Under the pieces are notes generated by a model, which was not told where the DNA came from, ran no database searches, and worked only from the letters and a program-made list of their open reading frames with translations. From positions 1 to 33,610 of the forward strand of contig CALVOO010000004.1 of the NCBI GenBank assembly GCA_944350305.1: a stretch of DNA of 33,610 nucleotides, written 5' to 3'. The DNA comes from an uncultured Bacilli bacterium. GTDB taxonomy: Bacteria > Bacillota_I > Bacilli_A > RF39 > UBA660. Below are positions 24,640 to 33,610 of this stretch, one piece after another. The translations under genes and the position numbers were made by a program. Positions within the stretch are counted from its first letter, which is position 1, and the number at the start of each line of letters is the position of its first letter.

Positions 24640-24845
24640 ACTTTTAAAGGTTTTAGTAGTAAATATACTTTTTAAAAAAGAGAATTAGTGGTTGGTGAAA
24701 ACTAATAAAAATATATTTATGAATTTCGGCCTAGTAAATTAAAAGACGTATTAAAGGCGTTAACTTAATGAGAAGCATAAATCTTTATGAAATAAGGTGG
24801 TACCGCGGTTAAATCCGTCCTTATGAATAAAGGTTATTTTTTTGG
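24640..24845 (+). promoter_or_regulatory. T-box riboswitch, Phe specific
   Basis: The leader carries the T-box sequence aaggtggtaccgcgg at 24794-24808, whose bulge pairs with the uncharged tRNA acceptor end. Upstream are the Stem I features gagaattagtggttggtg and gaaaactaat. In the specifier region the codon TTC (24725-24727, in gaatttcggc) matches Phe, as expected for pheS. A T-run after aataaaggtta marks the terminator. Low Phe-tRNA charging would favour readthrough into pheST. Confidence 0.92.
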
Positions 24846-24855
24846 GAGGAAAAAG

Positions 24856-25884
24856 ATGAAAGAAAAAATAGAAGCAGCAAAAAAAGAATTTGAAAGTCTA
24901 AAAATTAATACACTAGAAGAATTAGAAAACATTAGAATAAGTTACTTAGGAAAAAAAGGAATAATAACCGAATTTTTAAGCTCATTAAAAAACGTTAGCA
25001 AAGAAGAAGTAAAAGAACTTGGAAAAATAATTAATGAATTTAAAAATGAAGTATCAAACAAACTAGAAAACTTAAAGAAAGAATTAAAAGAACAAAAATT
25101 AAATGCAAAATTAGAAAGCGAAAAAATAGATATAAGTTTAAACGGAACTTTTAGAAATATTGGAAGTGCTAACCCAATTGAAAAAGTGATAGAAGAATTA
25201 GAAGAAGTATTTATTTCACTTGGCTTTACAGTTGTAGAAGGGCCTGAAGTAGAATGTGATTTATACAACTTTGAAATGCTAAACTTACCAATTGGACATC
25301 CAGCGAGAGATGAACAAGACACCTTTTATATAACAGACACAATGTTACTAAGAAGTCAAACAAGTCCAGTACAAGTAAGAACAATGCTAGCAAATACCGA
25401 AAAGAGTCCAATAAGAGTAGTATGTCCGGGAAAAACATATAGACGTGATAATGATGACGCTTCACACTCACATCAATTCACACAAATGGAAGGACTATTA
25501 GTAGATGAAAATATAAGTTTAGCTGATTTAAAAGGAACAATGGATCTAGTCGTGAGAAGACTATTTGGAAATGTAGAAAGCAGGTTTAGACCAAGTTTTT
25601 ATCCATTTACCGAACCAAGCGTTGAATTAGATATAAGTTGTTTTAAATGTGGAGGAAAAGGATGCGAATTATGTAAAAACACAGGATGGATTACTGTTGC
25701 AGGTGCCGGAATGGTACATCCAAACGTTTTAACAGGATGCGGTTATGATGTGAAAAAATATAATGGATTTGCATTTGGCTTTGGAATAGACAGATTAACG
25801 ATGCTAAAATATGGAATTGGAGACATAAGAGTTTTATATACTAACGACCTAAGAGTGAACGACTTTAATAGGAGGGATAACTAA
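24856..25884 (+). CDS. pheS: Phenylalanyl-tRNA synthetase alpha subunit
   Basis: A 342-residue protein from ATG 24856. The SD gggagg at 24843-24848 rules out an in-frame ATG at 24823 that lies within the T-box terminator. The N-terminal coiled coil (about 1-85) binds tRNAPhe. The class II core has motif 2 VVCPGKTYRRDNDDASHSHQ and motif 3 GFAFGFGIDRLTMLKYGI, with RFRPSFYPFTEPS in between. A Cys cluster (CFKCGGKGCELC) is a zinc-finger-like insertion seen in some PheS. It charges tRNAPhe as an alpha2beta2 enzyme and overlaps pheT by one base. Confidence 0.97.
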   Translation: MKEKIEAAKKEFESLKINTLEELENIRISYLGKKGIITEFLSSLKNVSKEEVKELGKIINEFKNEVSNKLENLKKELKEQKLNAKLESEKIDISLNGTFRNIGSANPIEKVIEELEEVFISLGFTVVEGPEVECDLYNFEMLNLPIGHPARDEQDTFYITDTMLLRSQTSPVQVRTMLANTEKSPIRVVCPGKTYRRDNDDASHSHQFTQMEGLLVDENISLADLKGTMDLVVRRLFGNVESRFRPSFYPFTEPSVELDISCFKCGGKGCELCKNTGWITVAGAGMVHPNVLTGCGYDVKKYNGFAFGFGIDRLTMLKYGIGDIRVLYTNDLRVNDFNRRDN

Positions 25885-28235
25885 TGAAAATAAGCACAAA
25901 CTGGATTAATGACTATGTAAAAATTGATGACGTTGATAAAAAAGAATTAGCTGATAAAATTACAAATGCAGGTGTAAACGTACAAGAAGTAATTGGTGAA
26001 ATCAATTTTAATAAAATAGTTGTTGGTGAAATTATAAATGCAAAACCACACGAAAACAGTGATCATTTAAAAGTATGTGAAGTAAATATAGGAGCGAACA
26101 CTGAACAAATAGTTTGTGGAGCGCCCAACGCTAGAAGTGGCATAAAAGTTGTAGTTAGTTTACCAGGGGCAAAATTACCAAACGGTATGGAAATAAAACA
26201 AAGCGTTATCAGAGGAGTAAACAGTAACGGAATGCTATGTTCCCTAGAAGAGCTAGGGTTAGAAGAAAAAAGTGAGGGAATACACGAATTACCTAATGAT
26301 GCAATAGTAGGCAAAAGTCCAAAAGAATACTTAAACTTAGATTCAGTATATTTACTTGATTTAAACCCAAATAGAAAAAACGACTGTTTAAACCATATAG
26401 GATTCGCATATGAAGTAAGTGCAGTTTTAGATAGAAACATAACATTACCTCAAACAGATTACACAGAAAGCGATTTTGAAACTAATATTAATTTAAAAAT
26501 TGAAACAGAAAATGTTTTGTTATATTATGCAAAATTAGTAAAAAATGTAGAAATAAAAGAAAGCCCAGAATTCATAAAACTTAGACTCACTAATGCAGGA
26601 ATGAGACCAATAAATAACGTAGTAGACATATCAAACTATATAATGCTTGAATTTGGTCAACCACTACACTTCTTCGATGCAGACAAAGTAGGGCGTGCAT
26701 TACTAGTAAGAATGGCAAAAGAAAACGAAAAAATAATTACACTAGATAAACAAGAAAGAACATTAAACAGCGAAGACATAGTAATAACTGACGGAGAAAT
26801 ACCAATTTGTATAGCTGGAGTAATGGGAGGACTAAACTCAGACGTAGATGAAAACACAAAAAACATCTTAATTGAAAGTGCAATTTTTGACAAATTAAAA
26901 GTAAGAAGAACAAGTTTAAAACTAGATTTAAGAAGCGAAGCAAGTTTAAGATACGAAGTTGGAATAAATCCAGAATACACATTAATGGCTTTAAAACGAG
27001 CATGTCACTTATTAGAAAAATATGCAGCTGCTAAAATAAGCAAAAATGAAAAAGTAGTAAATAATATAAAGACAAGCACAAATGTAATTGAAGTAACATT
27101 AGAAGAAATCAATAAAGTCATTGGAGTAAAAATAGAAAATACAGACGTGATTGACATATTAAAAAGATTAAAGTTTGATTATAAAGTTGAAGGGAACACC
27201 TATTACGTAACTGCACCATCAAGAAGATTAGATATAAGCATAAAAGAAGACATAATAGAAGAAGTAGGAAGACTATTTGGATATGATAAAATAGTTGCAA
27301 AATTACCCACATTAGAAATGACAACCGGTGGGTATGTTCCAAGAATAAAATACAGAAAAGACATAAGCTCATTAATGAGAAGCTTAGGATTTAATGAAAC
27401 AAGGACATATACATTAATAAGTCAAAAAAACAGTGAAACATTTAATTACGAAAACAAAGAAAACATCGTTCTTTTAAAACCAATAAGTAATGATAGAACA
27501 CACATAAGAACAAATATAATTAGCAGTTTAATAGACGTACTTAATTATAACGAAGCAAGAACTATTGATGACGTGCTTATTTATGAAATAAGCAATGTCT
27601 ATTATAAAGAACTTGATGACTTTAAAGAAGACATGAAACTATGTGCGCTTGCAAAAGGAAATATATTAAAAAGTGATTTTCAAAAGACACCAAAAATAGA
27701 TTTTTACTATTTAAAAGGAATAGTAATTACTTTACTAGAATACTTAGGATACAAAAACAGAATAAAATTTATTAGAAACGAAGAAATACCATTCATGCAT
27801 AAAGGTATAACAGCAGATATACTAGTGGATAACAAAAAAATAGGTTTTATTGGTAAAATACATCCAAGTCTAAAACATGACGAAACATACATATTTGAAA
27901 TATCATTAGACGAATTAAGTAAAAACAAAGGAGCGAGAATAAAATATACTGCTCCTAGCAAATATCCAAGTATAAAAAAAGATATGAGTTTTAACTTTAG
28001 AAAAGACATAATTGCGGGCGAAGTAATAAATGATATATATAAAATGAGTAGTAAAATACTTAAAAATGTAATAGTATTTGATGTATTTGACAGTACTGAG
28101 CATAGAAGTTTAGCATTTAGTTTAACATATCAAGCAGATGATAGAACACTAAACGATGAAGAAGTCATGAAAGATTTTGAAAATGTAATAAGTAAAATAT
28201 CTGAAAAATATAATGCAAAACTAAGAAATGAATAG
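25884..28235 (+). CDS. pheT: Phenylalanyl-tRNA synthetase beta subunit
   Basis: A 783-residue protein, near the usual length. The N-terminal B1 region is followed by an EMAP-like tRNA-binding domain (HLKVCEVNIGANTEQIVCGA, then PNARSGIKVVVSLPGAKLP). The B3/B4 editing domain spans about 205-375 (VVDISNYIMLEFGQPLHFFD), B5 about 395-475, the catalytic-like core and the C-terminal ferredoxin-like anticodon-binding domain (YPSIKKDMSFNFRKDI). It starts at the TAATG overlap with pheS (SD ggaggg). It works with PheS and edits Tyr mischarging. Confidence 0.97.
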   Translation: MKISTNWINDYVKIDDVDKKELADKITNAGVNVQEVIGEINFNKIVVGEIINAKPHENSDHLKVCEVNIGANTEQIVCGAPNARSGIKVVVSLPGAKLPNGMEIKQSVIRGVNSNGMLCSLEELGLEEKSEGIHELPNDAIVGKSPKEYLNLDSVYLLDLNPNRKNDCLNHIGFAYEVSAVLDRNITLPQTDYTESDFETNINLKIETENVLLYYAKLVKNVEIKESPEFIKLRLTNAGMRPINNVVDISNYIMLEFGQPLHFFDADKVGRALLVRMAKENEKIITLDKQERTLNSEDIVITDGEIPICIAGVMGGLNSDVDENTKNILIESAIFDKLKVRRTSLKLDLRSEASLRYEVGINPEYTLMALKRACHLLEKYAAAKISKNEKVVNNIKTSTNVIEVTLEEINKVIGVKIENTDVIDILKRLKFDYKVEGNTYYVTAPSRRLDISIKEDIIEEVGRLFGYDKIVAKLPTLEMTTGGYVPRIKYRKDISSLMRSLGFNETRTYTLISQKNSETFNYENKENIVLLKPISNDRTHIRTNIISSLIDVLNYNEARTIDDVLIYEISNVYYKELDDFKEDMKLCALAKGNILKSDFQKTPKIDFYYLKGIVITLLEYLGYKNRIKFIRNEEIPFMHKGITADILVDNKKIGFIGKIHPSLKHDETYIFEISLDELSKNKGARIKYTAPSKYPSIKKDMSFNFRKDIIAGEVINDIYKMSSKILKNVIVFDVFDSTEHRSLAFSLTYQADDRTLNDEEVMKDFENVISKISEKYNAKLRNE

Positions 28236-28260
28236 TATAATAATGTTAGGAGGAATAAAA

Positions 28261-28812
28261 ATGTATTGGATTATTGGTATAATCGTTGTAGTAGTATTAC
28301 TAATATTATATATAGTATCAACTTACAACGGATTAGTTGGAATGAGAAACAGAGTAAAAGATCAATGGGCACAAATAGATGTACAACTAAAAAGAAGATT
28401 TGATTTAATACCTAATTTAGTAGAGACTGTAAAAGGCTATGCTGATCATGAACAAGAAACATTAAAAGGAGTTATTGAAGCTAGAAATAAATTTAATGTA
28501 GCAAAAACGCCAGAAGAAGAGATGAAAGCTAACGATCAATTATCTAATTTTGTTTCTAAACTTTTTGCTTTAAGTGAAGCATACCCAGATTTAAAAGCAA
28601 ACCAAAATTTTATGAGTTTACAAGCTGATTTAAAAGACACTGAAGATAAAATTGCAAGTGCTAGACAATTTTACAATGACACAGTTCTAACACTAAATAA
28701 CAAAATTGAAATGTTTCCAAGCAACATCATAGCTTCAATGTTTAAATTTACAAAAGAGCCATTCTTTGAAGCAAATGAAGAGTCAAGAGAAGCAGTTAAA
28801 GTTAAGTTTTAA
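28261..28812 (+). CDS. lemA: LemA family membrane protein
   Basis: A 183-residue protein from ATG 28261, chosen because AGGAGG lies 6-7 bases upstream; an in-frame ATG at 28228 overlaps pheT. One membrane helix (residues 2-22) precedes a cytoplasmic helical bundle with the family motifs YNGLVGMRNRVKDQWAQIDVQ, RRFDLIPNLVETVKGYA and ARQFYNDTVLTLNNKIEMFP. The function is unsettled. LemA proteins recur with DUF2207/YgcG-type proteins, and one is encoded 0.7 kb downstream. The coding end forms part of a terminator stem. Confidence 0.92.
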   Translation: MYWIIGIIVVVVLLILYIVSTYNGLVGMRNRVKDQWAQIDVQLKRRFDLIPNLVETVKGYADHEQETLKGVIEARNKFNVAKTPEEEMKANDQLSNFVSKLFALSEAYPDLKANQNFMSLQADLKDTEDKIASARQFYNDTVLTLNNKIEMFPSNIIASMFKFTKEPFFEANEESREAVKVKF

Positions 28813-28823
28813 CTGCTTTTTTT
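28792..28823 (+). terminator. Terminator overlapping the lemA stop
   Basis: gcagttaaa (28792-28800) pairs with tttaactgc (28808-28816), followed by seven T. The TAA stop (28810-28812) lies in the 3' arm. Confidence 0.85.
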
Positions 28824-28839
28824 ATTGTAAAAGAAAACT

Positions 28840-28848
28840 TGTTATAAT
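28840..28848 (+). promoter_or_regulatory. Extended -10 promoter of the GlmU-C-like gene
   Basis: TG-T-TATAAT at 28840-28848 lies 21 bases before the GTG start. The -35 is weak. Confidence 0.5.
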
Positions 28849-28869
28849 ATAATTATTTTAGGTGATAAT

Positions 28870-29481
28870 GTGGCTAAGTTTATAAATAAAAAAAGTTCTT
28901 TTATAGGTAAATTAGTAAAATTTGGAAAAAACGTCACAATATATCCAAACGTAGTAATAGAAGGAACAACATATATAGGGGACAATACAACAATATATAA
29001 TGGAAGTTATATAATAGATAGCATAATAGGAAGCAATAACACTATATATTCATCACACATTTTTAAAAGCAAAATAGGGAACGACAACATAATTGGCCCA
29101 TATGCGCATATCAGGGAAAACAACATAATAAATAATAATATAAAAATTGGTTCATTCGTAGAAATAAAAAAATCCATAGTTCTTGATAATAGCAAAATAC
29201 CACATCTATCATACATAGGTGATGCAGAAATAGGTAGCAATGTCAATATTGGCTGTGGTGTAATAACTGCAAACTATGATGGAGTTAATAAAAATAAAAC
29301 AATAATAAAAGATAATGCTTTTATAGGTTGCAATACCAATTTAGTTGCGCCTATAGAAATAGGAAAAAACACATTTATAGCAGCAGGATCAACCATAACC
29401 AAAAAAGTAAAAGATAACGAATTTGCAATATCAAGAACTGAACAAATAAACAAAAAGAATAAGAAAGGAAAATCAAAATGA
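28870..29481 (+). CDS. Stand-alone GlmU-type acetyltransferase domain
   Basis: A 203-residue left-handed beta-helix protein built from hexapeptide repeats throughout. It matches the C-terminal half of GlmU: IGPYAHIRENNII, NIKIGSFVEIKKS, then PHLSYIGDAEIG with the catalytic His (His112, equivalent to E. coli His363) and ITANYDG (acetyl-CoA/substrate loop). GlmU normally has about 450 residues with an N-terminal uridylyltransferase; that domain is absent. The likely reaction is acetyl transfer from acetyl-CoA to glucosamine-1-phosphate for peptidoglycan synthesis, with UTP coupling by a separate enzyme. It starts at GTG (SD taggtg). ATGA overlap couples it to the DUF2207 gene. Confidence 0.8.
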   Translation: MAKFINKKSSFIGKLVKFGKNVTIYPNVVIEGTTYIGDNTTIYNGSYIIDSIIGSNNTIYSSHIFKSKIGNDNIIGPYAHIRENNIINNNIKIGSFVEIKKSIVLDNSKIPHLSYIGDAEIGSNVNIGCGVITANYDGVNKNKTIIKDNAFIGCNTNLVAPIEIGKNTFIAAGSTITKKVKDNEFAISRTEQINKKNKKGKSK

Positions 29482-31379
29482 AAAAAATACTAATAATTTT
29501 ATTAAGTTTATTCATTAGTTTACCAATAGTAAATGCAGTAAGCAATGTAAACTATGATGTTGAAGAAATACTAATGGATGCGACTTTAGATAAAGAAGGA
29601 AATTTAAACATTAAAGAAATTATCGTATTAGACGGAAGTTTTAATGGATACATTAGAGATTTAACATACAAAAATTACAACTTAAATAGTTTTAACGGAA
29701 CAATAGATTCATTTTATCAAAGCGACATTTATAATGGAAGCAACATTGAACTAATACAAGTAGGATTAGTAAACTATAATAAAAACGATGAATTTGACAA
29801 TTTTAACAAAAACATTACAACATTTTACAAAGGATATGGAACAACAGGAGATAAAGGAATATATGAACTAAGTTATTTAACAAATGGACTATCTATAAAA
29901 ATGTTTAATGAAACATATAAAAGTACGACAGCATTTTATATAGAATATATAATAGAGGATGTTGCAGTTTTACACAATGACGTAGCCGAATTATATTATA
30001 ACTTTATTGGAGAACAATTTGATGACTATATTAGTAGTGTAAAAATAAGAGTTAAAATCCCAGAAAAAACAAACGGAGACGTAAGAGTATGGGCACATGG
30101 GCCACTAAATGGAGAAATAGACATATATAAAGATGGAGAATATAACTACGGAGCGATTGCCAGCATAAAAGAATTAAATAGTAACACACCTGTAGATATT
30201 AGAATGGTATATCCTAAAGAATACTTAACCACTAACAAAACAAGTAATGTAAACGCATTAGATTACATATTAGAAGTTGAAACGGAAAGAGCAAACGAAG
30301 CGAATAATAAGCGAGCATATTATAAAGCTATTACTGGATTTGTTACAGTATTATCAATACTTTATATTTTAGGGCTAATAATACTAACCATAAAAGCATA
30401 CAAAAAACATGATAAAGAACATAAATCAGAATTTAAAAACGAATACAATAGAGAAATAATTGAAGACTATGACGTACCAATAGTAGAATACATAATGGAC
30501 AAAAACATAACAAGCAACGCATTCAGTGCTCAAGTGATGAATTTAATATATAAGAAAAAAATATCAGTAGAAAAAGACGGGAAGAAAAAGAATAATTATA
30601 CATTCAAAAGAATTAATGAAGAAAATATAAATCCAAACGAAAGCAAAATTATGAAATTACTATTTGATGAAATTGGTAAAAATAATACAGTCACTACTAA
30701 AGAAATAACAGCGTATTCAAAAATAACAAGCAAAAGTGGAAACAACGAATTTTTAAATAACTTTAATTCATGGAAAAATAGTGTAATTTCAGATGCAAAA
30801 AAAGAAGGTTTTTATGAAACTAATAATAAAAAAGGATTATATTTCTTATATGGATTTTTAGGATTTTTTGTAGCATATTTAGTAGCATCAGTACTAGAAA
30901 ATGGATTTTTTGCTTTCATAACAGTAATTTTAACAGTAATATTTATAATATATATTGTAACTATTAAAAAAAGAACAGTAAAAGGAAACGAACATTATGT
31001 TAGATGGAAAGCATTTAAAAAGTTCTTATTAGATTTTGGTAGATTTGATGAAAAAGATTTACCGGAAATAATACTATGGGAAAAATATTTAGTATATGCT
31101 ACTGTACTTGGAGTTGCAGACAAAGTTAGCAAAGCAATGCAAGTGAAATTAGACCAAATGCCGAGTACTACTTATAGTACTGGAGACTTCATTATTGATT
31201 ATTATTTATATAGTTCGCTATGTAGAGATTTAAATAGAACAATCAGCCATAGCTACAGCGGAGCAGTAAGCGCAGTGAACGCAGCTAGAAGCAGAAATTC
31301 TAGCGGTGGAGGCTTTGGTGGCGGATTCTCTGGAGGCGGTGGCTTCGGAGGAGGTGGCGGCGGTGGACGAGGTTTCTAG
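29478..31379 (+). CDS. DUF2207 membrane protein with Gly-rich tail
   Basis: A 633-residue protein. The signal peptide spans 1-20 (LLSLFISLPIVNA). An extracytoplasmic DUF2207 beta domain covers about 25-250 (DVEEILMDATLDKEGNLNIK, then EIIVLDGSFNGYIRDLTY). A membrane helix lies near 288-312, followed by a cytoplasmic region, two more helices near 450-490, a second cytoplasmic region, and the tail SSGGGFGGGFSGGGGFGGGG ending RGF. This architecture is standard for DUF2207 proteins, which often pair with LemA, here encoded just upstream. No enzyme activity is established. The Gly-tail DNA also carries the start of the next gene in another frame. Confidence 0.9.
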   Translation: MKKILIILLSLFISLPIVNAVSNVNYDVEEILMDATLDKEGNLNIKEIIVLDGSFNGYIRDLTYKNYNLNSFNGTIDSFYQSDIYNGSNIELIQVGLVNYNKNDEFDNFNKNITTFYKGYGTTGDKGIYELSYLTNGLSIKMFNETYKSTTAFYIEYIIEDVAVLHNDVAELYYNFIGEQFDDYISSVKIRVKIPEKTNGDVRVWAHGPLNGEIDIYKDGEYNYGAIASIKELNSNTPVDIRMVYPKEYLTTNKTSNVNALDYILEVETERANEANNKRAYYKAITGFVTVLSILYILGLIILTIKAYKKHDKEHKSEFKNEYNREIIEDYDVPIVEYIMDKNITSNAFSAQVMNLIYKKKISVEKDGKKKNNYTFKRINEENINPNESKIMKLLFDEIGKNNTVTTKEITAYSKITSKSGNNEFLNNFNSWKNSVISDAKKEGFYETNNKKGLYFLYGFLGFFVAYLVASVLENGFFAFITVILTVIFIIYIVTIKKRTVKGNEHYVRWKAFKKFLLDFGRFDEKDLPEIILWEKYLVYATVLGVADKVSKAMQVKLDQMPSTTYSTGDFIIDYYLYSSLCRDLNRTISHSYSGAVSAVNAARSRNSSGGGFGGGFSGGGGFGGGGGGGRGF

Positions 31380-31953
31380 TAGTTTAGATAAAGTAAAAAT
31401 ATTTAATAAAGAAATTAAGTATATAAAAAGCGAAAAATACAAAGAATACTTAAATAACATAATCCCACTTATACCAGACTACTTTTTCCATGTAGGTGCA
31501 AGTTCTACAGGAAAATACCACCCAAAATTTTCAAATGGAGAAGGTGGACTTCTAAGACATACAAAAGTAGCAGTAAGAATTGCATATGAAATATTAAATA
31601 ATCCAGCATTAAATAAATTTACAGATGAAGAAAAAGATGCTATATTAGTAGCAATTCTTTTGCATGATTCATTAAAACATGGATATGTAGATGAAGGACA
31701 TACAAGATTTGATCATCCAATACTTGCTAGCGAATTTGTTTTAAAAAATAAATTTAATTTAGATGACGAATCATTAAAATTAATAAGTGATCTAATAAAA
31801 ACACATATGGGACCTTGGAATAAAGATAAATTAGGTAGTCAAGTACTGGAGTGCCCTAAGACAGAAATACAAAAATTTGTACATATGTGTGATTACTTAT
31901 CAAGCAAGAAATTTTTAAATGTAGAATTTATAAATGACGATATATTATACTAG
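31363..31953 (+). CDS. HD-domain phosphohydrolase, YhaM-like
   Basis: A protein of about 196 residues. The frame is open back to 31306, but the first 50 bases are antiregister Gly-repeat DNA; no ATG occurs near the start. The best start is GTG 31363 ([14 protein letters not shown]) with GGAGGAGG-type sequence before it; GTG 31354 is an alternative. HD metal ligands are visible: [24 protein letters not shown] and VHMCDYL. The [20 protein letters not shown] segment resembles the HD part of YhaM-type 3'-5' exonucleases, without the OB domain. The substrate is unknown. It overlaps the upstream stop by about 17 bases and is followed 8 bases later by lepA. Confidence 0.75.
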   Translation: MDEVSSSLDKVKIFNKEIKYIKSEKYKEYLNNIIPLIPDYFFHVGASSTGKYHPKFSNGEGGLLRHTKVAVRIAYEILNNPALNKFTDEEKDAILVAILLHDSLKHGYVDEGHTRFDHPILASEFVLKNKFNLDDESLKLISDLIKTHMGPWNKDKLGSQVLECPKTEIQKFVHMCDYLSSKKFLNVEFINDDILY

Positions 31954-31961
31954 GAGGCAAA

Positions 31962-33610
31962 ATGCAAGACAAAATAAGAAATTTTTCCATAATAGCCCAT
32001 ATAGATCATGGAAAAAGTACACTAGCTGATAGAATTCTTGAAAAATGTAATGCAATCAGTGATAGAGAAATGAAAGACCAATTACTTGACAACATGGAAC
32101 TTGAACGCGAAAGAGGAATAACAATAAAATTAAATGCTGTTGAATTAAAATACAAAGGTTATACATTACATCTAATAGATACACCAGGACACGTAGATTT
32201 TTCATATGAAGTAAGTAGAAGTTTAGCAGCATGTGAAGGAGCAATACTTGTAGTAGATGCCACGCAAGGAGTAGAAGCCCAAACACTAGCAAACCTACAT
32301 TTAGCTTTGGACAATAATTTAACAATAATACCAGTAATAAACAAAATAGATTTACCAAATGCAGACGTTCCAAAAGTAAAAAAAGAACTATCAGACCTAG
32401 GATTATTTGAAGAAAACGAAATAATTTGTACAAGTGGAAAAACAGGCGTTGGTGTAGAAGAACTATTAGATGCTGTTATAGAAAGAATTAATCCACCAAA
32501 AAGTAATAGCGACAAATTCCGTGCATTAATTTTTGATAGTTATTACGATGCATATAAAGGAGTAGTTACATTAATAAAAGTAGTAGACGGAAAAGTCAAA
32601 ATAAAAGACAAAATAAAAATGATGTCTACTGGCGCTATATATGAAGTAGTTGAACTCGGAAAAAACACACCAAAAGAAGTTAAAAAAGAAGAATTAAATG
32701 CAGGAGAAGTCGGATTTTTAATAGGAAGCATAAAAAGCATAGAAGATGTAAAAGTTGGAGATACAATTTGTAAAGAAAACGAAGAAGTAGAAGCTTTACC
32801 TGGATACAAACCAATGAAACCAATGGTATATTCAGGGCTATATCCAATAGATAGTAAAGAATATAATACATTAAAAGAAGCACTTGCCAAACTAAAATTA
32901 AGCGATGCAGCTTTAGTTTACGAGCCAGAAACAAGTAACGCTTTAGGGTTTGGATTTAGATGTGGTTTTTTAGGATTACTGCATATGGAAATAGTAGAAG
33001 AAAGGCTTGAAAGAGAGTTTAACTTAGAACTAATTTTAACAAGTCCAAGTGTAGTGTATGAAGTATATTTAACTGATGGATCTTTAGTATTAGTTGATAA
33101 TCCATCAAAAATGCCAAATAAAGAAAAAATAAGTAGCATAACAGAGCCATACGTCGCTGCAAGCGTATATGTACCTAACGAATACGTAGGAGCAGTGATG
33201 GAATTATGTCAAGAAAAACGTGGAACATATAAAGGAATGGAATACATAAACGAAAAAAGAGTCTGTATATATTACGAACTACCACTTTTAGAAATAGTAT
33301 ATGACTTTTTTGACAAACTAAAAAGCAGTACAAAAGGTTACGCATCATTTGATTATGACTTAATAGGATTTAAAGAAAGCAACTTAGTAAAAATGGACAT
33401 ACTATTAAACGGAGAAATAGTCGATGCACTAAGCATAATTGTACATAAAGACTTTGCATACAAAAGAGGAAAAGTAATATGTGAAAACCTAAAAACAATA
33501 ATACCAAGACAAATGTTCCAAGTGCCAATACAAGCAGTAATAGGATCAAAAGTAATTGCCAGAGAAGACATACCTGCAATGAAAAAGAACGTACTTGCCA
33601 AATGCTATGG
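31962..33610 (+). CDS. lepA: Elongation factor 4 (LepA), partial
   Basis: Open from ATG 31962 (SD taggagg at 31951-31957) through the right edge: about 549 of some 600 codons, so only the C-terminal end is missing. It is a translational GTPase related to EF-G that acts on stalled or mispositioned ribosomes. Visible motifs are G1 [14 protein letters not shown], switch [10 protein letters not shown]3 [17 protein letters not shown]4 NKIDLP and the LepA-specific region [13 protein letters not shown], ending at VLAKCYG just where the C-terminal domain continues off the window. Confidence 0.97.
   Translation, partial: MQDKIRNFSIIAHIDHGKSTLADRILEKCNAISDREMKDQLLDNMELERERGITIKLNAVELKYKGYTLHLIDTPGHVDFSYEVSRSLAACEGAILVVDATQGVEAQTLANLHLALDNNLTIIPVINKIDLPNADVPKVKKELSDLGLFEENEIICTSGKTGVGVEELLDAVIERINPPKSNSDKFRALIFDSYYDAYKGVVTLIKVVDGKVKIKDKIKMMSTGAIYEVVELGKNTPKEVKKEELNAGEVGFLIGSIKSIEDVKVGDTICKENEEVEALPGYKPMKPMVYSGLYPIDSKEYNTLKEALAKLKLSDAALVYEPETSNALGFGFRCGFLGLLHMEIVEERLEREFNLELILTSPSVVYEVYLTDGSLVLVDNPSKMPNKEKISSITEPYVAASVYVPNEYVGAVMELCQEKRGTYKGMEYINEKRVCIYYELPLLEIVYDFFDKLKSSTKGYASFDYDLIGFKESNLVKMDILLNGEIVDALSIIVHKDFAYKRGKVICENLKTIIPRQMFQVPIQAVIGSKVIAREDIPAMKKNVLAKCY

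Noticed and set aside
24794-24808. tRNA-like sequence near ggtggtaccgcgg
   Set aside because: This is the canonical T-box motif upstream of pheS, not part of a tRNA cloverleaf.
1-33610. Mycoplasma-type code (TGA = Trp)
   Set aside because: Trp is encoded by TGG, and real genes such as the YsxE-like one end at TGA.

Overview
This window looks like chromosomal DNA of a low-GC, endospore-forming member of the Firmicutes. It is very AT-rich, with AGGAGG-type ribosome binding sites and the standard code: TGA is used as a stop and TGG encodes Trp. It carries SpoIVA, a SpoVID/SipL-like LysM protein, a YsxE/CotS-family protein, a CotY/CotZ-like coat protein and a collagen-like, probably spore-surface, gene. 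The short gene versions (RimP, SpoVID, a lone GlmU acetyltransferase domain) suggest a reduced genome, perhaps an uncultured gut Bacilli lineage near Erysipelotrichales/RF39/Mollicutes relatives. That placement is inference.

Layout. 1-1.75 kb is a decayed accessory strip: the promoter of an off-window gene, broken ORF fragments, one intact NUDIX hydrolase and an IS30-type transposase remnant that reaches the rpsO promoter. 1.7-4.3 kb holds rpsO (with a candidate S15 leader) and pnp. 4.3-7.9 kb holds an XRE regulator, spoIVA, a CPBP membrane protease and a metallophosphoesterase-fold protein that has lost nearly all metal ligands. 7.9-11.0 kb holds a small proline-rich coat-like protein, an orphan sporulation-type histidine kinase with a perfect Spo0A box at its promoter, a membrane-tethered PTS EIIB domain without its cysteine, a thioredoxin-like protein and a CotY-like protein with a sigma-K-like promoter. 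11.2-12.5 kb is a sortase-anchored beta-helix protein. 12.5-16.6 kb is the translation operon rimP-nusA-ylxR-infB-rbfA.

16.65-19.4 kb is the most striking locus: a 913-residue surface protein built from repeated C-type-lectin-like units. Two of them end in short GC-rich blocks in which scaffold codons are unchanged while almost every differing codon ends in C or T. This is the signature of a diversity-generating retroelement (DGR) target with two variable regions. No reverse transcriptase or template repeat was recognised in the window, so the machinery would have to act from elsewhere.

19.6-24.6 kb holds lon, spoVID-like and ysxE-like genes (an order reminiscent of Bacillus subtilis), a possible small membrane ORF and a three-times frameshifted collagen/beta-helix gene. 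24.6-33.6 kb holds a Phe T-box with pheS-pheT, lemA, a stand-alone GlmU acetyltransferase domain, a DUF2207 membrane protein, an HD-domain protein and the start of lepA, which runs off the right edge.

The sporulation genes form a coherent set: Spo0A-linked signalling (kinase), the coat basement layer (SpoIVA with the SpoVID-like partner), and outer layers (CotY-like, YsxE-like, collagen-like). They are interleaved with housekeeping RNA and translation genes.
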